NCBI GenBank assembly: GCA_028696715.1
Contig: JAQVGO010000022.1
Coordinates: 1 to 32,100 of the forward strand
Direction: 5' to 3'
DNA length: 32,100 nt
Source: Bacteroidales bacterium
GTDB lineage: Bacteria > Bacteroidota > Bacteroidia > Bacteroidales > F082
Shown here: positions 1 to 9,330 of the stretch, piece after piece
How positions within the stretch are numbered: the first letter of the stretch is position 1
Layout of the letters: every line of letters begins with the position of its first letter
The notes under the pieces: generated by a model
The model's database searches: none
What the model was told of the DNA's origin: nothing
Seen by the model: the letters and a program-made list of their open reading frames with translations, nothing else
Made by a program: the position numbers and the translations under genes

Positions 1-17
1 CCACAAAAAGCCAAGCA

Positions 18-512
18 ATGACACAGCTGGAAATTCTTCAAAACAAAATCCTTGAGCCTGCAAAACTGGAAAATATGCTTTCCCTTTGGAGGTTTCAGGA
101 TAAGAAAATCGTATTTACCAATGGCTGTTTTGATATCCTTCACAGAGGTCATATTGAATATCTCTCCAAAGCAGCCGATCTAGGCGATGTGCTGATTGTA
201 GGACTTAATACCGATTCGTCAGTAAGTCGCATCAAAGGGCCAAAACGGCCGGTTGTGGACGAGCAATCCAGAGCCTTGTTGCTTGCTGCCCTGAATTTTA
301 CTACCGCAATCGTTTTATTTGATGAGTCAACACCTTACGAACTCATCAAGCATGTGCAGCCTGATATCCTTGTAAAAGGAAAAGATTACAAAGCAGAAGA
401 AGTTGTGGGTTATGATATTGTTACGGCCAAAGGCGGAAAGGTTGAGACCATTGAGCTGGTAGAGGGTTTTTCAACGACAGGCATTCTTCAAAAACTCATT
501 GGTTACCAATAA
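18..512 (+). CDS. rfaE2: D-glycero-beta-D-manno-heptose 1-phosphate adenylyltransferase
   Basis: This 164-residue protein is a stand-alone nucleotidyltransferase of the cytidylyltransferase-like fold. It would transfer AMP to heptose 1-phosphate, giving ADP-heptose for the lipopolysaccharide inner core, in the cytoplasm. Visible marks are [13 protein letters not shown] near residues 33-45, where HRGH (42-45) is the HxGH nucleotide-binding motif, VKGKDY near 119-124, and the C-terminal FSTTGIL, which matches the ISTT-type end of the family. It corresponds to the C-terminal half of E. coli HldE; the kinase half is not in this window, as is usual in Bacteroidota. The ATG at 18 is supported by length and by the absence of homologous-looking sequence before it, but only 17 bases lie upstream. 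Other adenylyltransferases with the same motif are possible but fit less well. Confidence 0.87.
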   Translation: MTQLEILQNKILEPAKLENMLSLWRFQDKKIVFTNGCFDILHRGHIEYLSKAADLGDVLIVGLNTDSSVSRIKGPKRPVVDEQSRALLLAALNFTTAIVLFDESTPYELIKHVQPDILVKGKDYKAEEVVGYDIVTAKGGKVETIELVEGFSTTGILQKLIGYQ

Positions 513-560
513 AAGTAGTTGCTAAAAGTTCATTTCAAAAAACAACAATAATCAAATACT

Positions 561-1145
561 ATGAAACAACAACTCTTACTTAGTTTGGTAGTAATTTGCT
601 TTGTGTCGCAGCTGAATGCACAAAACAACGAAGTCAGGGCGAATCTCGGTTTATTAACCACTGCGGATATAGGTAGTATTTTTGAGGATTTACTAGTCCG
701 TACTATTACAATAGGTGGTTATTCGACAGATGATGCCACAAGCCTGGGTGCTATTGGATTGGAATACTGGCACTCTCCATCAGATCGGCTTAAGATTGGA
801 GGTTTGTTAAGCCTGCAAAAAATTGACAAGGAAGTGTTTTTTACGGGCAATAAAGTGGGTGATATTACAGATAACTATTATACAATACTTCCACAAATCA
901 GTTATGAATTTGTACAAGCCAATTGGATACGGCTATATTCAGGAGTAGGCCTTGGACTTACCATCTGGGAGCAACAACTTAAATCAGATGACCCAAAATT
1001 AACTGATGGAAAAGCATCGGATGTGCTATTTAATTTCCATTTAAATGCCATCGGAGCCAGGGTTGGAAATACTTTTGGTGCCTCGCTTGAGCTTGGCTTT
1101 GGTGCCAAAGGAATCATCAATGCGGGACTGAGCTATCGCTTTTGA
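561..1145 (+). CDS. Small outer-membrane beta-barrel protein
   Basis: This encodes 194 residues with a clear signal peptide (about residues 1-20, ending LNA before QNN). Alternating hydrophobic and polar strands follow, with glycine and aromatic residues at turns, ending in GLSYRF with a terminal phenylalanine, the usual end of an outer-membrane barrel recognised by the BAM machinery. It is likely an 8-stranded barrel. No catalytic motif is visible and its substrate or role cannot be read. It starts 48 bases after rfaE2 in the same direction and I see no promoter match in the gap, so it may be co-transcribed with rfaE2. Confidence 0.75.
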   Translation: MKQQLLLSLVVICFVSQLNAQNNEVRANLGLLTTADIGSIFEDLLVRTITIGGYSTDDATSLGAIGLEYWHSPSDRLKIGGLLSLQKIDKEVFFTGNKVGDITDNYYTILPQISYEFVQANWIRLYSGVGLGLTIWEQQLKSDDPKLTDGKASDVLFNFHLNAIGARVGNTFGASLELGFGAKGIINAGLSYRF

Positions 1146-1170
1146 TTTAGCAAGGCAAACCCAATTGGAT

Positions 1171-1178
1171 TATCTTTG
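1171..1178 (+). promoter_or_regulatory. Bacteroidota -7 promoter element for the adenine deaminase gene
   Basis: TATCTTTG matches the Bacteroidota -7 consensus TAnnTTTG exactly and lies 14 bases before the ATG at 1193, predicting a very short leader. The -33 box is poor: only TTTAG near 1146-1150 sits at the right distance. Confidence 0.5.
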
Positions 1179-1192
1179 TAAAAAACTGTATT

Positions 1193-2836
1193 ATGTCAGC
1201 AAATAGCTTCACCTTAAGTGGTCAGATCGTTGATCTGCATAAAAAAGAAATCTTTCCGGGAATTATAAAAGTTGAAAACGGAAAGATTCAATCCATCACA
1301 AAAGCCGATTCGGCAGCTGAAAAGTATATACTTCCGGGTTTTATCGATGCCCACGTCCACATCGAAAGCTCCATGCTTGTGCCTTCGGAGTTTGCCCGTT
1401 TGGCGGTGATTCATGGAACCGTTGCTACTGTTAGCGATCCACACGAAATTGCCAATGTGTTGGGAATCGAAGGAATTGATTTCATGATAGCCAATGGAAA
1501 AACGGTGCCTTTTAAGTTTTACTTCGGCGCATCAAGTTGTGTGCCGGCCACTGGCTTTGAATCTTCCGGAGCCAATCTGGGTGCTGATGCAATGGAAGCC
1601 TTGCTCTCGCGGCCAGAGATCAAATACATGGCTGAGATGATGAATTATCCGGGCGTGCTTTTTAAGGACGAAATGGTGATGCAAAAACTGGCTGTGGCCA
1701 AAAAACACAACAAACCCATCGATGGACATGCACCAGGCCTGAAAGGTGAAGAAGCCCGAAAATATATTGAAGCAGGAATAACCACTGATCATGAATGCTT
1801 TACGATGGAAGAAGCATTGGATAAAATTCAGTATGGCATGAAAATCCAGATTCGCGAAGGCAGTGCGGCCAAAAACTTTGAAGCACTGATTGATCTGATG
1901 AAAGAACATGCCGACAAAGTGCTGTTTTGCAGCGACGACAAACATCCCGATGATCTGGTGAAGGGCCATATTAACCAGCTTGTAAAACGTGCTGTTGATA
2001 AAGGTTATCCGGTGATGGATGTACTCCGGAGTGCTATTTTAAATCCAATACAACATTATCAACTTGAGGTAGGAACATTGCAAACCGGCGATCCGGCTGA
2101 TATGATTGTGGTTGATAACCTGAGCGATTTCAATGTGTTGCAAACCTATGTAAATGGCCAATTAGTTGCCGAAAATGGCCAAAGTTTGATAGAAACACAA
2201 CAGACTACTACACCAAATAATTTTGTTGCTGATGCCGTTTCTGCTGACGACTTCTTTGTTCAAAATGCCGGTAAGACAGTTAAAGTGATTGAAGCACTCG
2301 AAGGCCAGCTGATAACAAATACAGTTATCGGACAAGCGGTTGCAGCAGGTGAAAATCTGACCAGTAATACTGCTGAGGATATTTTGAAAATTGCTGTGAT
2401 AAATCGCTACGAAAAAGCCAAACCTGCAATAGGTTTTATCAAAAATATCGGACTAAAAAGAGGTGCCATCGCCTCAACAGTAGCGCACGACAGCCACAAT
2501 ATTATTGTAGTTGGAGCGGATGATGCTGCCATGGCAAAGGCTGTAAATCTGCTGATTGAAAGCAAGGGCGGGGTAGTAGCCTGCGACGAAAACACCGTAA
2601 GTCTGCTTCCGCTTCCTGTGGCCGGTTTGATGAGCAATCAAAATGCTTATGAAGTTGCCAAAGCTTACGAAAAAACCGATGCTGCCGCCAAAGCACTGGG
2701 GTGTAGCCTTCACGCACCTTTTATGACGCTTTCGTTTATGGCCTTATTGGTCATTCCACAACTCAAATTGAGCGACAAAGGCCTGTTTGATGGTGCAAAA
2801 TTTGAGTTTACAGATTTGTATGCTGAGGCGGGGTAG
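1193..2836 (+). CDS. ade: Adenine deaminase
   Basis: This 547-residue amidohydrolase-superfamily enzyme would convert adenine to hypoxanthine and ammonia in purine salvage, in the cytoplasm. The metal-binding DAHVH lies at residues 52-56 in the context GFIDAHVHIESS, typical of bacterial Ade. Further metal or catalytic positions are SDPHE near 81-85, DGHAPG (H179), TTDHE (H200) and CSDDKHPDD near 246-254. The C-terminal part contains HDSHNIIVVGAD and NQNAYEVAK, which belong to the Ade C-terminal domain. Length is normal for the family. The ATG at 1193 is preceded by an exact -7 promoter element at 1171-1178. The reading frame is intact and the next gene on this strand is only a doubtful short ORF. 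Confidence 0.93.
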   Translation: MSANSFTLSGQIVDLHKKEIFPGIIKVENGKIQSITKADSAAEKYILPGFIDAHVHIESSMLVPSEFARLAVIHGTVATVSDPHEIANVLGIEGIDFMIANGKTVPFKFYFGASSCVPATGFESSGANLGADAMEALLSRPEIKYMAEMMNYPGVLFKDEMVMQKLAVAKKHNKPIDGHAPGLKGEEARKYIEAGITTDHECFTMEEALDKIQYGMKIQIREGSAAKNFEALIDLMKEHADKVLFCSDDKHPDDLVKGHINQLVKRAVDKGYPVMDVLRSAILNPIQHYQLEVGTLQTGDPADMIVVDNLSDFNVLQTYVNGQLVAENGQSLIETQQTTTPNNFVADAVSADDFFVQNAGKTVKVIEALEGQLITNTVIGQAVAAGENLTSNTAEDILKIAVINRYEKAKPAIGFIKNIGLKRGAIASTVAHDSHNIIVVGADDAAMAKAVNLLIESKGGVVACDENTVSLLPLPVAGLMSNQNAYEVAKAYEKTDAAAKALGCSLHAPFMTLSFMALLVIPQLKLSDKGLFDGAKFEFTDLYAEAG

Positions 2837-2933
2837 GATTGTTTTTCGGTTATCCAATCGTGGTGATTTTGAATCGCTTTGCTATATACCGAACACAAAT
2901 TTTTCGAGATAGCATTATCCGGCTTTTCTTGTT

Positions 2934-3158
2934 GTGTTGCTGACGGGGATTAGCGTTTCGGCTTATTTTTGGATCGTCTCATTTCTTTTTTATCTGCTAT
3001 TGGCACTGCCGCTTGTGGATTATGGCATTCCATATTTTAGTCCCTTGCTGGTGAAAACAAAAGGCTCTTATTGTATTTCAAAAAAGAAAGCCCTGCGCAT
3101 CCTGATCCGATGGCTGGTCTTTTGGATTGTGGTGATGGTGTTGTTAATGGTTTTTTAA
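2934..3158 (+). CDS. Hypothetical short membrane protein (doubtful)
   Basis: This open frame of 74 codons starts with GTG; no in-frame ATG precedes it after the stop at 2910-2912. The product would have two hydrophobic segments (about residues 5-28 and 55-74) joined by a basic stretch, KKKALRILIR, so it could be a two-pass inner-membrane protein. I recognise no family. There is no promoter match or Shine-Dalgarno sequence. It lies alone between ade and the convergent modular protein gene, in a 386-base stretch that otherwise shows nothing. The true start may be different, or this may be the remnant of a longer gene. Confidence 0.35.
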   Translation: MLLTGISVSAYFWIVSFLFYLLLALPLVDYGIPYFSPLLVKTKGSYCISKKKALRILIRWLVFWIVVMVLLMVF

Positions 3159-3222
3159 ACGTATGTGCTGCGCTATTGCTATGCAAGCATTTTCGTTTTT
3201 AAACTTTAGCTAATAGCAATAT

Positions 3223-5835
3223 CTATCTGCTGGCCACAACTACAGCCTCTTTATAGGATTTGGTGTTTCCGTTGAGGTCAAAAACATCAGCAAAAACAAT
3301 ATAAATCCCTGTTGTCACCCTGTTGCCATTTTCATCAAGGCCATTCCAGATGGTTTGACCTTCGGAACCAACCAATTCACTTTTTACCAGATGCCTGATC
3401 TGCTGGCCGGCAGAGTTAAAGATGAGGATATTCAGGGTGTAACCCGGCTCATCAAACAGGTAATTGATGCTTGTGGCATCATCCACGCCATCACCGTCAG
3501 GTGAAAATATTTCGGGGCTGATACTGATTTCATCTGTTGAGGGAGTAGTGTTCATCGTCATGGAGTTGGCTAAACCCGGAGTGCCAAAGCCAGCCGATTC
3601 AGCTGCTGAATGCCAGTTGTCAGGATCATCTGAAGCGGCCGAAGCCGAAATTCTTTCGAGCGATACTCCTTTTACAATATTCAGCAATGGAAAGTGCATC
3701 TTTTCGGTGTACGACATTTTATCTATCAGCTTTCCTGTTAGCGACATCAGTACAGCGGTGCCTTCTGTATTGGAATAAGACGGAAATGAATTCATCTCAA
3801 CAAAAACTTCCGGATCGGATACGGGATACTGTTCGGCCACTATGTTGCCATTTGTGCAAAGCAGTGCCAGCTTGCCCGGTAACAATAAGTAGCTGTCGGT
3901 GGTTACCGGATAAAGGTTGGTATCGGGTGGATTTGGAATGGTTTGCCTGATATTGCCAAGATACAGCTGATTCAGGTCAAGTATTTTGTCGCCCGGGTTC
4001 AGCACTTCCACATAATCCACCCCATCACCCAAAGGGTTAAAGAGTATTTCGTTGATCAAAATATCGCCTGCTTCCAGCATATCTGGCAAGCCAAGCTGGA
4101 TAAAACTTCCGGCATCCATGCCAAGACCGATGCAGTTCATCAAATTTTCGGATAACAGCAGTTTATAAAGATTTCCATCTTCAAATGCCTGTTCAAAAAC
4201 AAGCTCAACAAAGGTGCCATCCGAAGGATTCAGATAAGCTTCACTGGGATTTGCCTGGGTGCTTTCAAGGGTATAATTGCTGAGTTGCCTAAGGCTCGCA
4301 GGATCCATCTGCTGGTCGAACCAAATATGAAGAATATTACTGGTAATCAACTGAAAACGCTCAACTTTTGGAGGAAACACATTGGGAGCATCAATGGCAT
4401 TGAGGCTGCCCGGAGTGCCGCCTGCTACAGCAGTGCTTGCCGACCAGTTATTGCGTCCGCCACACGGATTATCGGGGTCAATTTGTTCAAGCGACCAGCC
4501 TCCGTCAGTTTTGTTTGGGTCGTTGTACCATTTATCAGTATAGTTTACCATTGAGATGGTGATGCCCTGTTTGCTCAAAAGGCTCAGGCTGGTGCCCGCA
4601 TTGGTAAGCTGAAAGCTGCTAAACCCAAAGGCCGGCCCATAGCTCTCCAGCTCTGCAAGGGCATTTTCGTGGCACAGGATGAGGTATCCGTTGGGTGCCA
4701 ATGTAACGACTCCTATGTCTTTGACGGTTGTGCCAGTTAAAAACTGCCATCCGTTTAGATCAACAGGCAGGTTGGTTCGGTTATACAGCTCCACATATTC
4801 CCATTCCGGTAAACCAACAACCGGCGTAGGATCGGCCATAATTTCGTTGATAACCACATCATTGGCAGCGGCTTCATAATAACTGAACGTTGTCGAAAAT
4901 TCAGGTGTTATATTTCCTGCCAGATCACTTATATTATTGACAGTAAGGGTGTAAAGCACTCCATTCTCAAAAGAAGTTGCAAAAGATAACTGAAGAATAC
5001 TTGAATTTTCACCAAAGCTGACTTCCGCCGGATTTCCAAGATTGTTATCAGCCAAAAAGTTATCTGTGTCAAGGCTTTCCGGAGCAATGCCTTCGTCAAA
5101 TGTCAACTGCAGGGCAAAAGGATTCAGTGTAGTAGTTTGTATCAACTGAGGGGCTTCATCATCAATTTGTTCGGGACCGGCATATACATCATCAAAATAG
5201 AATTTAGTGCTGTTGCTAACCGTATATTCTGCAAAAAAGCCAAACCAACCACCCGAATTCATGCTTTCATCAAAACCACTGGCTTCGAGGGTATAGATAC
5301 CCGTGCCTGTTGCATCAGTTAAAAGCTGCCAATCACCTTGTTCTGTTCTGATTACCTTTACCCAAAGCGCAAAGGAGGATGCGATTTGTCCGGAAGTTCC
5401 ACGCAAAATACTGTTGGTTTCGCCATTTTCCTGCTTAAAAAGCTCTATCGCATCTTCACCTCCTGCCTCGCCAAATTGCAGGTAATAGCCATCGAATCCT
5501 TCACCTGGATTGCTTTGGTTGGACGACAACATTACCCGGGCATAATTATTTGCTGACGGGCTAAATGCAAGCCGGATATAAAAACGCCACTCCATGGGTT
5601 CAGCTGCTTCGTAGGTTGTGCTTAACCAGGCTGTACCAGGCTCGGTGGCATTAAGTTGAAGCTGAAAATCCTCGTTTATCATAAACAGGTTCTCAGTGCC
5701 TGTCCAAACCGGATTGGTTGTGAAGTCGCCATCGCTGAAATCATCGACGAGTTGGGCTGAAAGGGGATTTAATAAACCCGACACAAACATTAGAATTAGT
5801 ATAAAAAGCTTCGTAAGTAATCTATTTCTTATCAT
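3223..5835 (-). CDS. Modular secreted protein with lamin-tail domains and FlgD-like C-terminus
   Basis: This 870-residue protein has a signal peptide (about 1-28, ending PLSAQ). An N-terminal jelly-roll region resembling a concanavalin/LamG fold spans about 30-220. A bacterial Ig-like domain follows (about 225-325, beginning DDEAPQL), then a lamin-tail domain (about 330-470, with VVINEIMADP and EWEYVELYN). A second Ig-like region covers about 485-580 (IWFDQQMDPASL), and a second lamin-tail domain about 585-745 (ILINEILFNP, DYVEVLNPGD). The C-terminus (about 765-870) carries FSPDGDGVDD, LNILIFNSAGQQIR and GIYIVFADV, as in FlgD-like or type B-like sorting ends of T9SS cargo. It is probably exported to the cell surface; no enzymatic site is seen. 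No convincing promoter lies upstream on the minus strand. Domain calls are by motif only. Confidence 0.8.
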   Translation of the reverse strand: MIRNRLLTKLFILILMFVSGLLNPLSAQLVDDFSDGDFTTNPVWTGTENLFMINEDFQLQLNATEPGTAWLSTTYEAAEPMEWRFYIRLAFSPSANNYARVMLSSNQSNPGEGFDGYYLQFGEAGGEDAIELFKQENGETNSILRGTSGQIASSFALWVKVIRTEQGDWQLLTDATGTGIYTLEASGFDESMNSGGWFGFFAEYTVSNSTKFYFDDVYAGPEQIDDEAPQLIQTTTLNPFALQLTFDEGIAPESLDTDNFLADNNLGNPAEVSFGENSSILQLSFATSFENGVLYTLTVNNISDLAGNITPEFSTTFSYYEAAANDVVINEIMADPTPVVGLPEWEYVELYNRTNLPVDLNGWQFLTGTTVKDIGVVTLAPNGYLILCHENALAELESYGPAFGFSSFQLTNAGTSLSLLSKQGITISMVNYTDKWYNDPNKTDGGWSLEQIDPDNPCGGRNNWSASTAVAGGTPGSLNAIDAPNVFPPKVERFQLITSNILHIWFDQQMDPASLRQLSNYTLESTQANPSEAYLNPSDGTFVELVFEQAFEDGNLYKLLLSENLMNCIGLGMDAGSFIQLGLPDMLEAGDILINEILFNPLGDGVDYVEVLNPGDKILDLNQLYLGNIRQTIPNPPDTNLYPVTTDSYLLLPGKLALLCTNGNIVAEQYPVSDPEVFVEMNSFPSYSNTEGTAVLMSLTGKLIDKMSYTEKMHFPLLNIVKGVSLERISASAASDDPDNWHSAAESAGFGTPGLANSMTMNTTPSTDEISISPEIFSPDGDGVDDATSINYLFDEPGYTLNILIFNSAGQQIRHLVKSELVGSEGQTIWNGLDENGNRVTTGIYIVFADVFDLNGNTKSYKEAVVVASR

Positions 5836-5901
5836 AATCTAAATATTTTGATAACCATTTGGCAGGTCTAAACAATTAAACAACGGCAATTCATTATTTT
5901 A

Positions 5902-5909
5902 TATTTTTG
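5902..5909 (+). promoter_or_regulatory. Bacteroidota -7 promoter element for asd-ribF
   Basis: TATTTTTG matches TAnnTTTG exactly, 43 bases before the asd ATG. No good TTG box sits 19-21 bases further upstream, so only the -7 half is supported. It lies in the 117-base gap shared with the divergent modular protein gene. Confidence 0.45.
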
Positions 5910-5952
5910 TGCCGGCTGTTAGCCTGTAAAAATAGGATTTTTTATTTTATTC

Positions 5953-6951
5953 ATGCCTATGAAATTAGCCCTAATTGGTGCAACCGGTTTGGTCGGTAAA
6001 AAAATGTTGGAAGTAATTGCCGGGCAGGCACTTCAGTTTGAAGTGTTTTTGCCCGTGGCTTCTGAGCAATCGCTCGGAAAGAAAATTATTTTCAGGCAGA
6101 AAGCTTATCCGGTAATTACGGCCGAACAGGCACTTGATGAGAATCCTGAACTGGTATTGATGAGTGCCGGAGCAGCTGTTTCGAGGAGGCTGGCTCCGCT
6201 TTTTGTGGAAAGGGGAGCGGTGGTAATCGACAACAGCTCTGCCTGGCGACGTGATGCTGATAAGGCTCTCGTTGTGCCCGAAATCAATGCAGATATCTTG
6301 AAAAAAGGGCCGCAAATCATTGCCAATCCCAATTGCTCAACCATACAGCTGGTGATGGCCCTGGCACCAATCCATAAGGTTTATGGGCTGAAACGATTGG
6401 TATTGTCAACGTATCAATCTGTTAGCGGGAGCGGACAAAAAGGTGTGCAGCAGCTCGAAAATGAAGAGATTGGAGAAGGATCCCTCAACCCAGCCTACCC
6501 GTATCCTATCCATCGAAATGTGATTCCGCACGGGGGTTTTTTTGAAGCTGATGGTTATACCTCCGAAGAAGATAAACTGGTGTTTGAAACGCGAAAAATC
6601 CTTAATGATACCCGGATTGCTGTAACAGCCACAGTGGTGCGTGTTCCGGTGATCGGAGGACATTCCATATCCGCAAATATTGAGACATATAAACCCTTTA
6701 AACTGGACGACATCAGGGCATTGATTCAAACTTTTCCGGGGGTGGTTTTGCAGGACAATCCTGCTCAAAACAGCTATCCAATGCCCTTGTCTGCCGCTGG
6801 CCATGATGAGGTTTTCGTTGGCAGGCTGCGTCGCGATCACAGTATTCCTAATGGTTTGAACCTTTGGATTGTGGCTGATAACCTGCGTAAAGGTGCAGCC
6901 ACCAATGCCGTTCAGATAGCCAAATATCTAATTGATAACAATTTAATCTAA
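5953..6951 (+). CDS. asd: Aspartate-semialdehyde dehydrogenase
   Basis: This 332-residue enzyme reduces aspartyl phosphate to aspartate semialdehyde with NADPH, the branch point to lysine/diaminopimelate, threonine and methionine. The N-terminal Rossmann motif is GATGLVGKKM (about 9-18). The catalytic cysteine is C128 in NPNCST. The catalytic histidine is H237 in PVIGGHS. Phosphate-binding SSAWRR follows IDN near residue 95. Length is normal. Two in-frame ATGs exist (5953 and 5959); the upstream one is used here, but either is possible because MKLALIGATG is the conserved start. The gene is followed after three bases by ribF and is probably translated together with it. Confidence 0.94.
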   Translation: MPMKLALIGATGLVGKKMLEVIAGQALQFEVFLPVASEQSLGKKIIFRQKAYPVITAEQALDENPELVLMSAGAAVSRRLAPLFVERGAVVIDNSSAWRRDADKALVVPEINADILKKGPQIIANPNCSTIQLVMALAPIHKVYGLKRLVLSTYQSVSGSGQKGVQQLENEEIGEGSLNPAYPYPIHRNVIPHGGFFEADGYTSEEDKLVFETRKILNDTRIAVTATVVRVPVIGGHSISANIETYKPFKLDDIRALIQTFPGVVLQDNPAQNSYPMPLSAAGHDEVFVGRLRRDHSIPNGLNLWIVADNLRKGAATNAVQIAKYLIDNNLI

Positions 6952-6954
6952 ATC

Positions 6955-7905
6955 GTGAAGATATACCATTGTATTGAGGATTTTAAGCCCGTTAATAATG
7001 CCATCGTAACAACCGGAACATTTGACGGCGTGCATCTGGGTCATCAGGCAATTTTAAAACGTATGATTGAGGATGCACGCGAAGTGGAGGGCGAAACGGT
7101 TGTAATCACATTTCATCCCCATCCGCGGATAGTGCTTCATATCGACAGCAGCAATCTGAAATTTATCAGTACGCAAAAACGAAAAATTGAACGACTGGAA
7201 GCTATCGGCATTGATAACCTGATTATTATTGAGTTTACAAAGGCTTTTTCGCGTACCAGTTCCGAAACCTTTATCAAGAATTACATCGTCGATCCCATCA
7301 AGCCATACAAGCTGGTGGTTGGATATGATCATCATTTTGGCAAAAATCGCATTGGTGATTTTAAGTTGCTTTACGACCTGGGTCAGAAATTTGACTTTAA
7401 AGTGGAACGTATTCCGGCTCAGGACGTTGAAAATATTGCCGTGAGCTCCACAAAGATCCGTAAAGCCCTGGAGCTTGGCGATGTGGCAAAAGCAAATAAA
7501 CTGCTTGGATATCCGTATTCAATTTGTGGCAGGGTGGTGAGAGGAAATCAGGTTGGCCGTAGAATGGGTTTCCCAACGGCCAATATCGAAACGCCTAGTC
7601 AATACAAGCTGATTACAGCCCGCGGTGTGTATGCCTGTAAGGTGAAACATAATGGCTCGATTTATGATGGCATGGGAAACATTGGCTACAGACCCACTGT
7701 TGCTGATGGTGAACTTACCATTGAGGTGAACATCTTCGATTTTAATGAGGAAATCTATGAGCAGGAAATCACCATTTTATTTATTGACCGGATAAGAGAT
7801 GAACAAAAATTTAATGGACTGGACGAGCTTAAAGCACAACTTGAACAAGACCGCGAAAAGGTGAAAACAATTTTAGCCGCCGACAATTACCTGCCGACTG
7901 ATTAG
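6955..7905 (+). CDS. ribF: Bifunctional riboflavin kinase / FAD synthetase
   Basis: This 316-residue enzyme phosphorylates riboflavin to FMN and adenylylates FMN to FAD. The N-terminal FAD synthetase domain (about 1-180) shows TTGTFDGVHLGHQ, containing the HxGH nucleotidyltransferase motif, FHPHPR, and SSTKIRKAL. The C-terminal riboflavin kinase domain (about 183-310) shows GRRMGFPTANI and ARGVYAC. The start is GTG at 6955, three bases after the asd stop. It gives MKIYH, which fits the family's normal N-terminus, and no ATG nearby does so. Close spacing implies co-translation with asd. Confidence 0.93.
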   Translation: MKIYHCIEDFKPVNNAIVTTGTFDGVHLGHQAILKRMIEDAREVEGETVVITFHPHPRIVLHIDSSNLKFISTQKRKIERLEAIGIDNLIIIEFTKAFSRTSSETFIKNYIVDPIKPYKLVVGYDHHFGKNRIGDFKLLYDLGQKFDFKVERIPAQDVENIAVSSTKIRKALELGDVAKANKLLGYPYSICGRVVRGNQVGRRMGFPTANIETPSQYKLITARGVYACKVKHNGSIYDGMGNIGYRPTVADGELTIEVNIFDFNEEIYEQEITILFIDRIRDEQKFNGLDELKAQLEQDREKVKTILAADNYLPTD

Positions 7906-7940
7906 AGAATAAGCCCCCTTTTCCCCTCAATCCACAATGT

Positions 7941-9302
7941 ATGTATCGGATCCTAATTTTCCTTGTTTTTTTATTACTTTGTAGCGGTTTCATTAAATCG
8001 CAGCCTTCGGATACAACACAAACTTTAACAAAGAAAGGCTGGAATTTTGGAGTTTTGCCAGCCGTTTCGTTCAATTCTGATTTAGGGTTTCAATATGGCG
8101 GACTGGTCAACTTTTTCCATTATGGCGATGGCTACCGGTATCCCAGCTACGATCATTCCTTTTATCTCGAGATATCACGCTATACCAAAGGCAGTGGCCT
8201 TTTTCGGTTTGCCTACGACAGCGATCAGCTTTTGCGTAATATGCGTTTGAGTTTTGATGCCAGTTATATGCCCGAACAAGCCATTGATTTTTTTGGATTT
8301 AATGGCTATGATGCTGTTTATCAATCCAATTGGGTTGATGACACACATCCCGACTACCGCAGCCGAATGTTTTATAAGCATAAGCGAAATATGGTAAGAC
8401 TGCACGCCGACCTGAGTGGAGCTATGGGCATTCAAGGTTTGCAATGGGCTGCCGGACTAGAATTTTATAGTTTTGTGGTAGGCTCGGTAGATATCGACCG
8501 GCTTAATAAAGGCAAGGACGAAGCCGACCAATTGCCTTCTGTGGCAGAAGAGCCCGGACTGTTCGAGCTTTACCAGGCCTGGAATATCATTCCTCAGGAC
8601 GAGCTGAGTGGTGGAACCTTCGCAGCTATTAAGGCAGGTTTGGTTTACGATACACGCGATTTTGAAGCCAGTCCTTCCAAAGGCATCTGGACAAGCTTAT
8701 TGTTTTATGCCGTTCCTAAAGCCATGTCTAACCTCATTGAAGGATTTAGCAGAATAAGCTTTACACACCGGCAATATGTTAGTCTTATTCCCCGAAAGCT
8801 TGTTTTTGCAGGTCGTTTCAGCTGGCAAAGCCGCCTCAGCGGACATGTGCCTTTTTATGCACAGCCCCTGATGATGACCACACGTTTGCTTGGTGCTTAT
8901 TCTGAAGGCCTTGGCGGGCAGCGTTCTTTGCGTGGTGTGATGCGCAACAGGGTGGTGGGCGATGCAATAGCTTATGCCAATCTGGAGCTGCGCTGGAAAA
9001 TCGTGGAGAAAAAACTCTTCAATCAAAACTTCTATCTGGCTACAAATGCCTTCGTAGATGTGGGGCAGGTGACCAGAAAAATTGCGGTTGCCAAAGCTTT
9101 TGATCAGCTTCCTGATGAGTTTCTTACATTCAATAAATCAGATTATTATAAGCCGGGCAGCGAAAAGGCGCATTGGAGTGCGGGTCTCGGGCTTAAGCTG
9201 GCCATGAACGAAAATTTTATCCTCTCGGCTGATTATGGACGTGCTTTAGATCCACAGGATGGCGAAAGCGGTTTGTATATTGGCCTGAATTATCTTTTTT
9301 AG
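7941..9302 (+). CDS. Omp85/BamA-TamA-like outer-membrane barrel protein
   Basis: This 453-residue protein has a signal peptide (about 1-21, ending IKSQP). There are no visible POTRA domains. A large beta-barrel follows whose C-terminal part carries GGQRSLRGVMRNRVVGD, the conserved loop-6-like RGF/RGxR region of the Omp85 superfamily, then YANLELRWKI and a final LYIGLNYLF with terminal phenylalanine. It is probably an outer-membrane transporter or surface antigen of the short D15 type found in Bacteroidota, not the essential BamA, which would be much longer with POTRA repeats. It starts 35 bases after ribF in the same direction and may belong to that operon. The cargo is unknown. Confidence 0.8.
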   Translation: MYRILIFLVFLLLCSGFIKSQPSDTTQTLTKKGWNFGVLPAVSFNSDLGFQYGGLVNFFHYGDGYRYPSYDHSFYLEISRYTKGSGLFRFAYDSDQLLRNMRLSFDASYMPEQAIDFFGFNGYDAVYQSNWVDDTHPDYRSRMFYKHKRNMVRLHADLSGAMGIQGLQWAAGLEFYSFVVGSVDIDRLNKGKDEADQLPSVAEEPGLFELYQAWNIIPQDELSGGTFAAIKAGLVYDTRDFEASPSKGIWTSLLFYAVPKAMSNLIEGFSRISFTHRQYVSLIPRKLVFAGRFSWQSRLSGHVPFYAQPLMMTTRLLGAYSEGLGGQRSLRGVMRNRVVGDAIAYANLELRWKIVEKKLFNQNFYLATNAFVDVGQVTRKIAVAKAFDQLPDEFLTFNKSDYYKPGSEKAHWSAGLGLKLAMNENFILSADYGRALDPQDGESGLYIGLNYLF

Positions 9303-9330
9303 GCTGAAGATTTTACGGATGGAGAAGCCT

